64,000 nt of DNA from NCBI RefSeq assembly GCF_025996515.1, contig NZ_BLRH01000034.1:620001-684000 (forward strand), read 5' to 3'. The notes under the pieces were generated by a model that saw only the letters and a list, made by a program, of their open reading frames with translations, was not told where the DNA came from and did not search any database. The DNA is from Rhizohabitans arisaemae (GTDB lineage Bacteria; Actinomycetota; Actinomycetes; Streptosporangiales; Streptosporangiaceae). Positions 25,251 through 33,245 of the stretch are shown piece by piece (within the stretch, counting starts at the first letter, position 1; each line of letters opens with the position of its first letter). The translations under genes and the position numbers were made by a program.

Positions 25251-25721
25251 TCACACCGCGCAGTCGGGAAGGTCCCGCAAATGCTCAACCGCCCTGTCGA
25301 GCCCCGGCCCCAGGACGGACACCCCCTCAGTGGGCAGATGAGCCAGGAAATCCACTCGAAGTGTGCCGACGACCACGGACCGCCCGACGGCGACCGCCCG
25401 CTCCCCCTTCTCCGTCAGCACGGCGTAGGTCGTCTTGCCACGCACCGGATCCTCCTCACGCACGACCAGCCCCAACCGGACCAGTCTGTCGATCAGATGG
25501 GCGAGCCTGCTACGGGAGAACCACACCTGGTGCGCCAACTCCGCCATTCTCAGCCGGCCCGCCGCGGCGATCTCCACCAGTACGCCGTAGTCGGCGTGGG
25601 TGATGCCCGCCTCCTGCTTCAGTCGGCGATCCAGCAGCACGGAGATCAACCTCCCGCCCTCCAGGAAGTTCCGCCAGGCTCGCAGTTCATCCGGGTCAAG
25701 CCTTGACACGTCATCGGACAT
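25251..25721 (-). CDS. MarR-family regulator
   Basis: The 156-residue winged-helix regulator shows GITHADYGVLVEIAAAGRLR, the recognition helix WFSRSRLAHLIDRLVRLGLV and the wing VVREEDPVRGKTTYAVLTEK. It precedes the LLM-BMP-deaminase-MFS operon in the same direction, with a clear palindrome between. It is likely to repress that operon and be relieved by the catabolic substrate or a toxic phenolic/heterocyclic compound. Confidence 0.9.
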   Translation of the reverse strand: MSDDVSRLDPDELRAWRNFLEGGRLISVLLDRRLKQEAGITHADYGVLVEIAAAGRLRMAELAHQVWFSRSRLAHLIDRLVRLGLVVREEDPVRGKTTYAVLTEKGERAVAVGRSVVVGTLRVDFLAHLPTEGVSVLGPGLDRAVEHLRDLPDCAV

Positions 25722-25763
25722 GCGCCGAACCCTAAGTCCTGTTTCCTGGATCTCCCAACACGT

Positions 25764-26003
25764 TCATGAGGTGCGGCCCACCCGGTGTTCATGGTTGGTG
25801 TAGGAGACCTGACGCATGCCGAGCAGACCTTGGCCCTGCCGCACCGATTCCGCCGCCTCAACCCACGGAGAGATTCGCGCCGACACCCGCAGCGAGGCTT
25901 GATCCCCACGTGGTCAAGGACCGGTGAGACGGACACCGCCCCGAGAGCAGGACCGGGGAGGATCAGCGAGCGGAGCTCATCGGGATCGACGATGAACCGG
26001 AGA
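25764..26003 (-). pseudogene. Possible decayed gene fragment
   Basis: Minus-strand coding-like peptides lie in two frames. RFIVDPDELRSLILPGPALG with SVSPVLDHVGIK comes first; a shifted frame then gives LRVSARISPWVEAAESVRQG and GMRQVSYTNHEHRVGRTS before a TGA. The start and a consistent frame are missing. A small helical protein such as a WXG-like one is conceivable but I cannot identify the family. The remaining gap to 26170 holds no gene that I can support. Confidence 0.3.
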
Positions 26004-26170
26004 ACCAGTGGGGTTCGGGGCCCGCCACCTCTCCATGCCACTCTGGAGCGCCTCCCGCTCCACCAAGATCCGGGTGGGGGCGCCGTCGCCCAGGCCAGGA
26101 GTCCGGCCGGGGGTCTCCCGTGGCATCTCCAGTGGCATCTCCAGTGCACCGTACGAAAACCGGGGTGTCC

Positions 26171-26203
26171 ATGAATGGTACGATACAGTACCGTACTATT
26201 CAT
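26171..26203. promoter_or_regulatory. 12-bp inverted repeat (11/12) over the monooxygenase start
   Basis: ATGAATGGTACG and CGTACTATTCAT are inverted copies with one mismatch, 9 bases apart; the right arm runs into the ATG of the flavin monooxygenase. An inner palindrome AGTAC-C-GTACT (26187-26197) lies within. A likely operator for the TetR protein encoded downstream at 27679. Confidence 0.65.
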
Positions 26204-27659
26204 GGAGATCTTGATTGTCGGCGCGGGCCCGAGCGGGCTGACCCTCGCCAACGTCCTGGCCGCGCACGACGTCCCGTTCCGGATCGTGGACGGCAAACCC
26301 GGTCCGGTACGGGAGTCTCGGGCGGCCATCGTCCACGTGCGCACCCTGGAACTCCTCGACCGGCTCGGCCTGAAGGAGCAGGCGGTGTCACGCGGGGTGC
26401 CGGTCACGCGCGTCGAGGTGTACGAGCGTGGCCGCAAGGCGACCGGGTTCCCGCTCACCGCCGGTTCCGGCGCCTCACCTCTCGCCCTCCCTCAGGATCA
26501 GACCGAGCGGCTGCTCGTCGAAGGGCTCGCGGCGCGGGGCTGCGAGGTCGAGTGGAACACCCGCCTGCTGGATCTGAACGGCGGAACCGCCGTCATCCGC
26601 AGGCCCGGCGGCGGCGAAGAGGACGTCGAGGCCCGCTGGGTCGTGGGCGCGGACGGGGCGGGCAGCCGGGTACGGCATGCGCTGGCCCTCGGCTTCGCCG
26701 GCAAAACCTACGACCAGACCGGGCTGCTCGCGGATGTGACGACGGACGCCCGGCCGGCACCGGGAACGCTGCGGCTCAACCTGACCGGGGGCGGCTTCGT
26801 GGGCATGCTGGATCTCGGCGACGGCTCCCATCGGCTGTTCGGCGCGGTCCCGCCCGGCATCGCCGCCGCCTGCACCGGGGACGAGGTCTCCCACGACGCC
26901 TACGCGCAGGTGAGCCTGGAGGACATCCAGCGGTGGTTCGACGACCTGTTCGCCGTCGACGCCACGCTGACCTCCGCGGCGTGGACCGCGCTCTTCCGCA
27001 TCCACAGCCGGATGACCGAGCGGTTCAGGGTCGGCGGCACCTTCCTGATCGGCGACGCCGCGCACATCCACAGCCCGGCGGGCGGACAGGGCATGAACCT
27101 GGGCATCGGGGACGCGGTCAACCTCGGCTGGAAGCTGGCCCTGGTCGCCTCGGGCCGGGCGGACGAGCGGCTGCTCGACTCCTACGAGACCGAACGCCTC
27201 CCCGTCGCCAGGAGCGTGCTGCGCGGCACGGATCGCGGGTTCGCCCTCGAAGCCGCCGAATCCCCGATCGCCACCTGGGCCAGAGCCCATCTGGCCCCCC
27301 GGCTCGTGGGCCCGGTCATGCGCCTCGGCCCCGTACGCGAGCGGGTCTCGCAGCTGTTCGCGCAGACCTGGATCCACTATCGCGACAGCCCCGTGGTCTC
27401 CGGCCCGGGAGCGGGCGAGCGGGCCGACCCGGGGATGACACCGGCCGATCTCCTCCATCACCTCGTCGTGCCCGGCGAAGACGCCCGGGTTCGCGCCGAG
27501 GCGATGTTCGCCAACCCTCCGTTCGGCATGGGGATCCACCTGGTTCCGGCCGCGGATCCGCTGGTCCGGCTGATCCGGCCCGACGGCCACGTCGGCTTCG
27601 CCGGCCCGCTGGAAGCCCTGCCCGCCTACCTCGCCAGGGTGTACGGCGGCGCCCGGTGA
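26202..27659 (+). CDS. FAD-dependent aromatic monooxygenase (PheA/TfdB-type)
   Basis: The 485-residue class A flavoprotein hydroxylase begins MEILIVGAGPSGLTLANVLA with the GxGxxG FAD site. It has the DG motif (WVVGADGAGSRVR, conserved in NADPH/FAD binding) and the GD motif LIGDAAHIHSPAGGQGMNLG, followed by DAVNLGWKLALVASG. The C-terminal ~100 residues form a thioredoxin-like end. The RdmE/Rox-like architecture fits hydroxylation of an aromatic or polyketide substrate, possibly an antibiotic. The ATG at 26202 is chosen because the FAD strand begins there. TetR follows 19 bases downstream. Confidence 0.88.
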   Translation: MEILIVGAGPSGLTLANVLAAHDVPFRIVDGKPGPVRESRAAIVHVRTLELLDRLGLKEQAVSRGVPVTRVEVYERGRKATGFPLTAGSGASPLALPQDQTERLLVEGLAARGCEVEWNTRLLDLNGGTAVIRRPGGGEEDVEARWVVGADGAGSRVRHALALGFAGKTYDQTGLLADVTTDARPAPGTLRLNLTGGGFVGMLDLGDGSHRLFGAVPPGIAAACTGDEVSHDAYAQVSLEDIQRWFDDLFAVDATLTSAAWTALFRIHSRMTERFRVGGTFLIGDAAHIHSPAGGQGMNLGIGDAVNLGWKLALVASGRADERLLDSYETERLPVARSVLRGTDRGFALEAAESPIATWARAHLAPRLVGPVMRLGPVRERVSQLFAQTWIHYRDSPVVSGPGAGERADPGMTPADLLHHLVVPGEDARVRAEAMFANPPFGMGIHLVPAADPLVRLIRPDGHVGFAGPLEALPAYLARVYGGAR

Positions 27660-27678
27660 TCCCCGTACGCTGGGGGTC

Positions 27679-28257
27679 ATGTCCGTCGTGCCCCTGCGGG
27701 GAGGCCCTGCCAGAGAGACCGAGCTGCTTCAGGCGACGCTCGACGTGCTGCGCGAGACCGGCTACGACCGGCTCACCGTCGACGCGGTCGTGGCCAGGGC
27801 CCGTGCCAGCAAGCAGACCGTCTACCGCCGGTGGCCGTCCAAGGCCGATCTGGTGGTCGCCGCCTTCACCGACGCGGTGTCGGCCGTTCCCGAGCCTCCC
27901 GACACCGGCTCCCTCCGCGACGATCTCATCGCCCTGCTCGACGACCTGCTCCGGGAGCTGGCCCACCTCGGCGACGTCATCTCCGGTCTGGTGGGGGAGC
28001 TACGCCGTAACCCGGACCTCGCCGCCGCGATGGGCGAGGGCTACATCTCCACACGGAGAACCATGCTCACCACCGTGTTCGAGCGTGCGCTGGCCAGGGG
28101 TGAGCTGGCCGCCGACGCCGACGTGGACCTCCTGTGGCAGCTGGGCCCCGCCACGATCTTCTTCCGCGCGTTGATCAGCGGCGAACCGGTGGACCGTGAG
28201 GTGACCCGCCGGCTGGTCGACCACGTCATCGTGCCGCTCGCCCGCAAGCCCGGTTAG
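27679..28257 (+). CDS. TetR-family regulator
   Basis: The 192-residue repressor has its HTH at residues 16-62 (LTVDAVVARARASKQTVYRR and WPSKADLVVAAF), and a C-terminal dimerisation domain with AHLGDVISGLVGELRRNPDL. It follows the flavin monooxygenase with a 19-base gap in the same operon and is the obvious regulator of the operator at 26171. Its end overlaps the next, convergent TetR gene by four bases. Confidence 0.9.
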   Translation: MSVVPLRGGPARETELLQATLDVLRETGYDRLTVDAVVARARASKQTVYRRWPSKADLVVAAFTDAVSAVPEPPDTGSLRDDLIALLDDLLRELAHLGDVISGLVGELRRNPDLAAAMGEGYISTRRTMLTTVFERALARGELAADADVDLLWQLGPATIFFRALISGEPVDREVTRRLVDHVIVPLARKPG

Positions 28258-28886
28258 TCGGCGTCCGCCGGTGCGGCACCGGTGAGAAGGGACTGCACGA
28301 TCGGGCCCAGCCAGGCCACCAGCACCTCGTGGTCGGCCTGGGCGACGGGCTGGAGCCGCACCGCGTACCGGGCTGTGGCCAGGCCGAACAGCTGCGCGCT
28401 GACCAGGGCCGCCCTCAGCTCCGCGTCGGGTCCGCCGAGCCGGTGCGCGATCTGGCCGGCGAACTCCTTGTCGATGAACTCGCGAAGCATGCCCGCCGAC
28501 TCCTCGCGCGACACCGAGGACCTGGTCAAGGCCATCAGCGGTTCGAGATCGTCCGTGCCGTCCCACACCTGGAGGAATCTGCGCACGATGTGCGCACCAA
28601 GGCCGTCGAGCCCGTCGGCGAGCATGGTGGCGATGGGTTCGCGGGGACTGCCCGGCGCGTTGAGCACCGCGGCGAACAGCCGATCCTTGCTGCCGAAGAA
28701 GTAGTGGATCATCGACGGGTCGACCCCGGCGTCCGCGGCGATGGCGCGTACCGTGGTCTGCTCGTAGCCGTCGGCGGAGAAACGCGCCCGCGCCGCGTCG
28801 AGGATCTTCTGCTTACTCTCCAGGCCGGAGCGCCATCTGCCCCGCCGGCCAGGTTCGGTGGATTCTTCCGCGCCCATCGCACGCAT
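28254..28886 (-). CDS. TetR-family regulator
   Basis: The 210-residue protein has its HTH with KQKILDAARARFSADGYEQT and PSMIHYFFGSKDRLFAAVLN. The C-terminal domain contains GAHIVRRFLQVWDGTDDLEP. The start at 28886 has GGCGGG upstream; ATG 28877 is also possible. It is divergent from the flavin monooxygenase at 29128, with repeats at 28906-28955 between them, so it probably regulates that gene. Confidence 0.88.
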   Translation of the reverse strand: MRAMGAEESTEPGRRGRWRSGLESKQKILDAARARFSADGYEQTTVRAIAADAGVDPSMIHYFFGSKDRLFAAVLNAPGSPREPIATMLADGLDGLGAHIVRRFLQVWDGTDDLEPLMALTRSSVSREESAGMLREFIDKEFAGQIAHRLGGPDAELRAALVSAQLFGLATARYAVRLQPVAQADHEVLVAWLGPIVQSLLTGAAPADAD

Positions 28887-28905
28887 CGTATCCCGCCTTT
28901 TTCTC

Positions 28906-28955
28906 CAACGGTGTTGAAGTAATGCATGAGCCTCGCTACATTTCTTCAACGTTGA
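28906..28955. promoter_or_regulatory. Inverted half-sites, candidate TetR operator
   Basis: GTTGAAG (28913-28919) and CTTCAAC (28944-28950) are perfect inverted copies. Each overlaps a smaller palindrome, CAAC-GGT-GTTG (28906-28916) and CAACGTTG (28948-28955). It lies 20 bases upstream of the TetR start at 28886 and could hold two repressor dimers. Confidence 0.5.
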
Positions 28956-28975
28956 CCAAGAAATAGGGGGGAGCC

Positions 28976-29066
28976 GTGAACACGCTGACCGCCGGCTACC
29001 CACGACGACACCCTCGACCTCGGCAAACAGGCGTTCCCGGTCCGCCGGGACGGCGTCGTCGCCTGA
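28976..29066 (+). pseudogene. Gene remnant with internal deletion
   Basis: A good ribosome site (AGGGGGGAG) and GTG open MNTLTAGYP, but the frame then breaks. A shifted frame gives DDTLDLGKQAFPVRRDGVVA and a TGA 61 bases before the monooxygenase. It looks like the fused start and end of a lost gene. The parent family is not recognised. Confidence 0.35.
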
Positions 29067-29127
29067 CGCTCACCCCTGTCACCCAGCCCGGAGGGGTGTC
29101 CCCTCCCCCACCATGAAAGGACCGTCC

Positions 29128-30324
29128 ATGACTGATCTGTCCACCGTGCTCATCGCAGGCGCCGGGCTCGGCGGCCTCTGCCTCGCCCAAGGGCTTCGCA
29201 AGGCCGGGATCGACGCCGTCGTCCTCGAACGCGACACCTCGCCGAACACTCGAGGACAGGGGCACCGGGTGCACATCGACTCCCGCGGAGAGGCCGCCCT
29301 GCGCAGTTGCCTGCCCCCCGCCCTCTACGACCTGTACGAGGGGACCTGTGGCCAGCCCAGTGAACGTTTCATGCTGATCTCCGCAGAAGGTCCTCGCCTG
29401 GAGGAGGTCCCCGTCCCGCCCGTGCCCGGCGGCTCGACCACGATCAGAGCGGGGAGGGCGGTGAGCAGGCAGACCCTGCGCGAGATCCTGCTCGCCGACC
29501 TGGACGACACGGTTCTCTTCGGCAAGCGGCTGGTCGGCTACCGGCATGAGGAAGGCGGGGTCCGGGCCCGCTTCGCGGACGGCACCTCATACCTCGGCGA
29601 CCTTCTCGTCGGCGCCGACGGCATCGGTTCCGCCGTACGCCGGCAACTCCTGCCGCACGCCGAGCTGGCCGATGTCGGCATCCGATGGATCGGCGGCAAG
29701 AGCCCCATCAGCAAGGAGATCACCTCCGCGCTCCCGGAGGGACTGTCCCGTGCGTTCGCCGCCGTGACGGGGATGCGGCCCGCCATGCTGGTCGGCTACA
29801 TGCGCTTCGCGACCCACCCCAATGAGGCGGGGACCCGGTCCGGCGTCCGGCTCACCGAGAGCGACGACTACGTGATGTGGGCGATCACCATACAGACCGG
29901 CGACCTGCCCCATGCCGACGCGGAACTGGCGGCCATGTCCGGCCAGGACCTGTTCGGTGTGGCGCGACGGCTGGCGGGCACCGTTCATCCGGTGATGCGC
30001 GACATCGTGGGACACGGCCGGCCCGAGCAGACCTTCTTCCTCCAGCTGGGCTCGTCCGTCCCCGTCGAGGCGTGGCCGGCGAGCAATGTGACACTGCTGG
30101 GCGATGCCATCCACGCAATGCCGCCGTCTCTGGGATCGGGGGCCAACACCGCCCTCGCCGACGCGGCCTCGCTCACGGCCGGCTTGGCCGCGGTTCGCCA
30201 GGGGCACCTGTCCCTGCTGACCGCCGTGGCGGAGTACGAGACCGACATGCTCACCCGGGGTTTCACCGCGGTGAACGCCTCCGTGAACGCCATCGACACC
30301 GTCGCCCGCCGCATCGTGAGCTGA
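29128..30324 (+). CDS. FAD-dependent monooxygenase (TetX/PHBH-like)
   Basis: The 398-residue flavoprotein begins MTDLSTVLIAGAGLGGLCLA (GxGxxG) and has LERDTSPNTRGQGHRVHIDS, the DG motif in LLVGADGIGSAVRRQLL and the GD motif in VTLLGDAIHAMPPSLGSGAN. That GD sequence resembles TetX-type and salicylate-hydroxylase-like enzymes. The ATG at 29128 is chosen because AAAGGA lies 6 bases upstream. The substrate is unknown. It is divergent from a TetR regulator and lies near two other flavin monooxygenases, so resistance or tailoring of a phenolic compound is likely. Confidence 0.86.
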   Translation: MTDLSTVLIAGAGLGGLCLAQGLRKAGIDAVVLERDTSPNTRGQGHRVHIDSRGEAALRSCLPPALYDLYEGTCGQPSERFMLISAEGPRLEEVPVPPVPGGSTTIRAGRAVSRQTLREILLADLDDTVLFGKRLVGYRHEEGGVRARFADGTSYLGDLLVGADGIGSAVRRQLLPHAELADVGIRWIGGKSPISKEITSALPEGLSRAFAAVTGMRPAMLVGYMRFATHPNEAGTRSGVRLTESDDYVMWAITIQTGDLPHADAELAAMSGQDLFGVARRLAGTVHPVMRDIVGHGRPEQTFFLQLGSSVPVEAWPASNVTLLGDAIHAMPPSLGSGANTALADAASLTAGLAAVRQGHLSLLTAVAEYETDMLTRGFTAVNASVNAIDTVARRIVS

Positions 30325-30413
30325 ACCCGCCCGGTCGGGAACCTGTGAGGCGGCAACCACCGTGAGTAGTCCCCACATGCACTTGCCGGTAAGAACTCCC
30401 AGCCCGGAAGGCC

Positions 30414-30707
30414 ATGAAACCATCGCATGGAGCAGGCGGGTCAGACTCGTGCCGGGGCAGGGAGCGTAGGACGGTATCCGAGAAACAGGCCGTCTTTCGG
30501 CACCTGCTGAACTCACCCGGTGTCGAGAAGATTTACTTTCGTTCCATTGAGTACACGCTTGGCGAGCTCAGAGACACCTTCACCGAGCTCACCCCCGACG
30601 ATGTATTCGAGTCGTTCAGGGTCAAGACCCGCTCGGCAGCCGAAGCCGATCACCTGATCTCCCTAGCGACTCGGCTGCCCGGCGTCAGCGACGCTCACCG
30701 ACTGTGA
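30414..30707 (+). CDS. Small hypothetical protein
   Basis: The 97-residue product has a weak first 20 residues and a better-conserved-looking remainder: FRHLLNSPGVEKIYFRSIEY, DTFTELTPDDVFESFRVKTR and AEADHLISLATRLPGVSDAH. The C-terminal pattern could form an ACT- or ferredoxin-like alpha-beta unit, but I do not recognise the family. It could also be the tail of a larger lost gene. The start is uncertain because no clear ribosome site precedes ATG 30414. Confidence 0.4.
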   Translation: MKPSHGAGGSDSCRGRERRTVSEKQAVFRHLLNSPGVEKIYFRSIEYTLGELRDTFTELTPDDVFESFRVKTRSAAEADHLISLATRLPGVSDAHRL

Positions 30708-30782
30708 GCATTCACGACATCAGTGCACGGCCTACATCGCCGGCCCTTGGGAGCCGCTCCGGAATCGATCGGGACACGGGCC

Positions 30783-32345
30783 TCAGGTTCGGGTGGATTC
30801 GGCGGGGCCCAGCCATCGGTCGGCGGCGGCCCGGAGGGCGTCCAGCTCCGCTGAAGCAGGCTGGGGTGACGCCGTCGCCCAGGCCACGTAGGAGTCCGGA
30901 CGAAGGAGAAGGGCGGTCGCTCCGGACACGGGGGTGAGCGGCCGACCGGTGACGATCTTCACCCGATCGCTCCAGGGGGATGCCGCAGCGGCGACGGAAG
31001 CGTCCTCGGTCAGGTCGAGGAGGAGCGGGCGGGCGTCGTGGGTCAGCTCGGCGAGCCGTACCGTCCCGATCTCGGTCCGCACCTCGATCTCCGGGGCGAA
31101 CCCGCCGATCAAGTGATGTGCGTCCCCCACGCCCATGTCGTAGCGGACATCCGCGCCCGCGGTGAGGTCGGCGAGGTGCCGGACGGTCTCCCGGTGGCGG
31201 AGCAGCTCGGTGAAGATCTCGCGCAAAGCGGTGACGTCGTCGCCCGGGGCGATCAGCGCGGCCTGCGTCTGGGCGTAGACGATCATGCGCTGGGCCGCCC
31301 GGCGACGCTCGGTCTCGTAGGTGTCCAAGAGCCCGGGCGGGGCGGTGCCGTGAATCTCGGCGGCGAGCTTCCAGCCGAGGTTGACCGCGTCCTGCAGGCC
31401 CACGTTGAGGCCGGGCCCGCCCCCCGAGGCGTACACATGGGCGGCGTCACCCACCAGGAAGACCCTGCGGTCGGCGAATCCGTCGGCCATCCGGGTGTTG
31501 CCGCCGGACTGCCGCCGCAGGACGTGGGGGCCTTCGCCGGAAGGCGGGCCGAGCGGCACCTCGGCACCGAGGACCCGGTGGACGCTCGCCTGCATCTCCG
31601 CGAGGCTCATCGGATCCGCGGGTTCGGGTCGATCCCACTCGGTGGTGCTGACCAAAGCAGGCAGGCCGGGGAACGGCGCGTAGGTGAAACCCCCTCCCCC
31701 GGTGCGGATCGGCAGGAACGGCACAACGGTGCCGTGGCCGGGTACGTTCAGCGCCCCGGTCACCGGGTCGACCCACTCCGCCGGAACGGTCGCGTGCGCC
31801 GTACGGGTGGTGGTCCGGTCGTAGGTGACGCCGGGAAACCCGATCCCCGACAGTTTGCGGGTGACGCTGTGCGCGCCGTCCGCGCCGACGAGGTACCGGG
31901 CCCGCAGCCGGTACGGCGTGTCCGCCTCAACCTCGGCGGTGACCGCGTCCTCGTCCTGGGACACGCCGACGACCCGGTGGCCTTCCCGGATCTCCACCCC
32001 GAGTTCGAGGGCGCGCTCCCGCAGGACCCGCACGAGGTGGGGCTGGGGCGCGGCGAGGGCGTGGATCGGGCTGTCGTCGAGCAGGCTCAGGTCCATGGCC
32101 ATCGCGGCGAACATGAAGTACGCCGAATTCGGCTGCGGCGGTCCCGGTTTCCCGGCGAGGCGCTCGTACAGGCCCCGGTGGTCGATCATTCTCACGACCT
32201 GTCCGAGCAGGCCGTTCGCCTTGGGTTCGGTACTCGGCTCGGGGAGTCGTTCCAGCACGATCGGCCGGACTCCGGCCAGGCTCAGCTCGCAGGCGAGCAT
32301 CAACCCGTTCGGACCGCCTCCGACGATCACGACGTCGGTGAGCAT
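30783..32345 (-). CDS. FAD-dependent monooxygenase (PheA/TfdB family)
   Basis: The 520-residue enzyme has the full class A hydroxylase layout: VVIVGGGPNGLMLACELSLA, DG motif YLVGADGAHSVTRKLSGIGF, GD motif VFLVGDAAHVYASGGGPGLN and DAVNLGWKLAAEIHG. A C-terminal thioredoxin-like domain includes ALLLRPDSYVAWATASP, typical of polyketide/anthracycline hydroxylases. It is transcribed after the TetR gene at 32391 with a 45-base gap, so both form one unit regulated from the operator at 33022. Confidence 0.9.
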   Translation of the reverse strand: MLTDVVIVGGGPNGLMLACELSLAGVRPIVLERLPEPSTEPKANGLLGQVVRMIDHRGLYERLAGKPGPPQPNSAYFMFAAMAMDLSLLDDSPIHALAAPQPHLVRVLRERALELGVEIREGHRVVGVSQDEDAVTAEVEADTPYRLRARYLVGADGAHSVTRKLSGIGFPGVTYDRTTTRTAHATVPAEWVDPVTGALNVPGHGTVVPFLPIRTGGGGFTYAPFPGLPALVSTTEWDRPEPADPMSLAEMQASVHRVLGAEVPLGPPSGEGPHVLRRQSGGNTRMADGFADRRVFLVGDAAHVYASGGGPGLNVGLQDAVNLGWKLAAEIHGTAPPGLLDTYETERRRAAQRMIVYAQTQAALIAPGDDVTALREIFTELLRHRETVRHLADLTAGADVRYDMGVGDAHHLIGGFAPEIEVRTEIGTVRLAELTHDARPLLLDLTEDASVAAAASPWSDRVKIVTGRPLTPVSGATALLLRPDSYVAWATASPQPASAELDALRAAADRWLGPAESTRT

Positions 32346-32390
32346 CGGTGTTCTCCTTCTTCTGGGTGAGAGGGGGTGACAGCCGGGTCG

Positions 32391-33002
32391 TCACGGGGCG
32401 GGCAGGCCCGCGGCGATCCGCTCGAACACCTCGCGCAGGGCCACCTCGATCGAGCCGGCCGAGCCCGTGCGCAGCCACCGGGTGATGGCGACGGCGCTGC
32501 CCGCGCCGACCACGGCGGCGACCAGCTCCGGGTACACGTCGTGCACCGGGTCGGTGCCGGTGCGCTCGGCGATCGCTTGGACCAGCTCGTCCTGTGCGGC
32601 CGCGTTCGCCTTGGCGAGCTCGCCCTGGAGTGCGGGTTCGGCCAGCATGAGCCTGAGCCCGTCCCTCCAGCGATCGGCGCCGGGAGCCTCGTCGTCCGCC
32701 TCGGCTCCCAGCCCGAACTGCGCCCGCGCCGCGATGGCGATCGACTCCCAGAGGGGTTCGCCGGACGGCCGGGCACGGAGTTCGTCGGCGATCGCCCGCA
32801 TCCGGTCCAGGTGCCGGGCGGCGACCGCCTCGGCCTTGTTCGAGAAGTAGTTGCGGAAGGTGCGCACGGACACGTTCGCCGCGGCGGCGATGTCCTCCAC
32901 GGTCACGTTGTCCCACCCCCGCTCGACGCAGAGGCGGATCGTGGCGGAACTCAGCGCGAGCCGAGTCTCCCGCTTCTTGCGCTCGCGCAACCCGTCTGTC
33001 AT
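32391..33002 (-). CDS. TetR-family regulator
   Basis: The 203-residue repressor has RLALSSATIRLCVERGWDNV and VEDIAAAANVSVRTFRNYFS as its HTH, and a C-terminal domain with PELVAAVVGAGSAVAITRWL (TetR_C_17-like). MTDGLRERKKR at 33002 is taken as the start, because upstream residues are in operator sequence. It is cotranscribed with the FAD monooxygenase at 30783. Confidence 0.9.
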   Translation of the reverse strand: MTDGLRERKKRETRLALSSATIRLCVERGWDNVTVEDIAAAANVSVRTFRNYFSNKAEAVAARHLDRMRAIADELRARPSGEPLWESIAIAARAQFGLGAEADDEAPGADRWRDGLRLMLAEPALQGELAKANAAAQDELVQAIAERTGTDPVHDVYPELVAAVVGAGSAVAITRWLRTGSAGSIEVALREVFERIAAGLPAP

Positions 33003-33021
33003 GGCGATACCGTAGCAAATC

Positions 33022-33043
33022 TTGCCGAAAAGGCAAATATGCC
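33022..33043. promoter_or_regulatory. Overlapping inverted repeats upstream of TetR
   Basis: TTGCC-GAAAA-GGCAA (33022-33036) overlaps GGCA-AATA-TGCC (33032-33043), and a further TTGCC/CCGGCAA half-site continues to about 33053. This AT-rich island lies 20 bases from the TetR start and is its probable operator. Confidence 0.55.
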
Positions 33044-33245
33044 TATCCGGCAATTTCTAGTCGAGCATGCCGATGAGCGCCGTCGACCCCGTCACCTGGG
33101 GCATCGTGTCGAAGGGCCTGGATGCGGTACGGGCCGTGCCTGGCACACCTTGGGCGATCAACGGGTACGGGCCGGACGGTCACCTCGGCCATAGGGGGAT
33201 GCCGAAGGCCGTACCCGCTCCGGGTCTTCTATCCGGCGAATGCGA

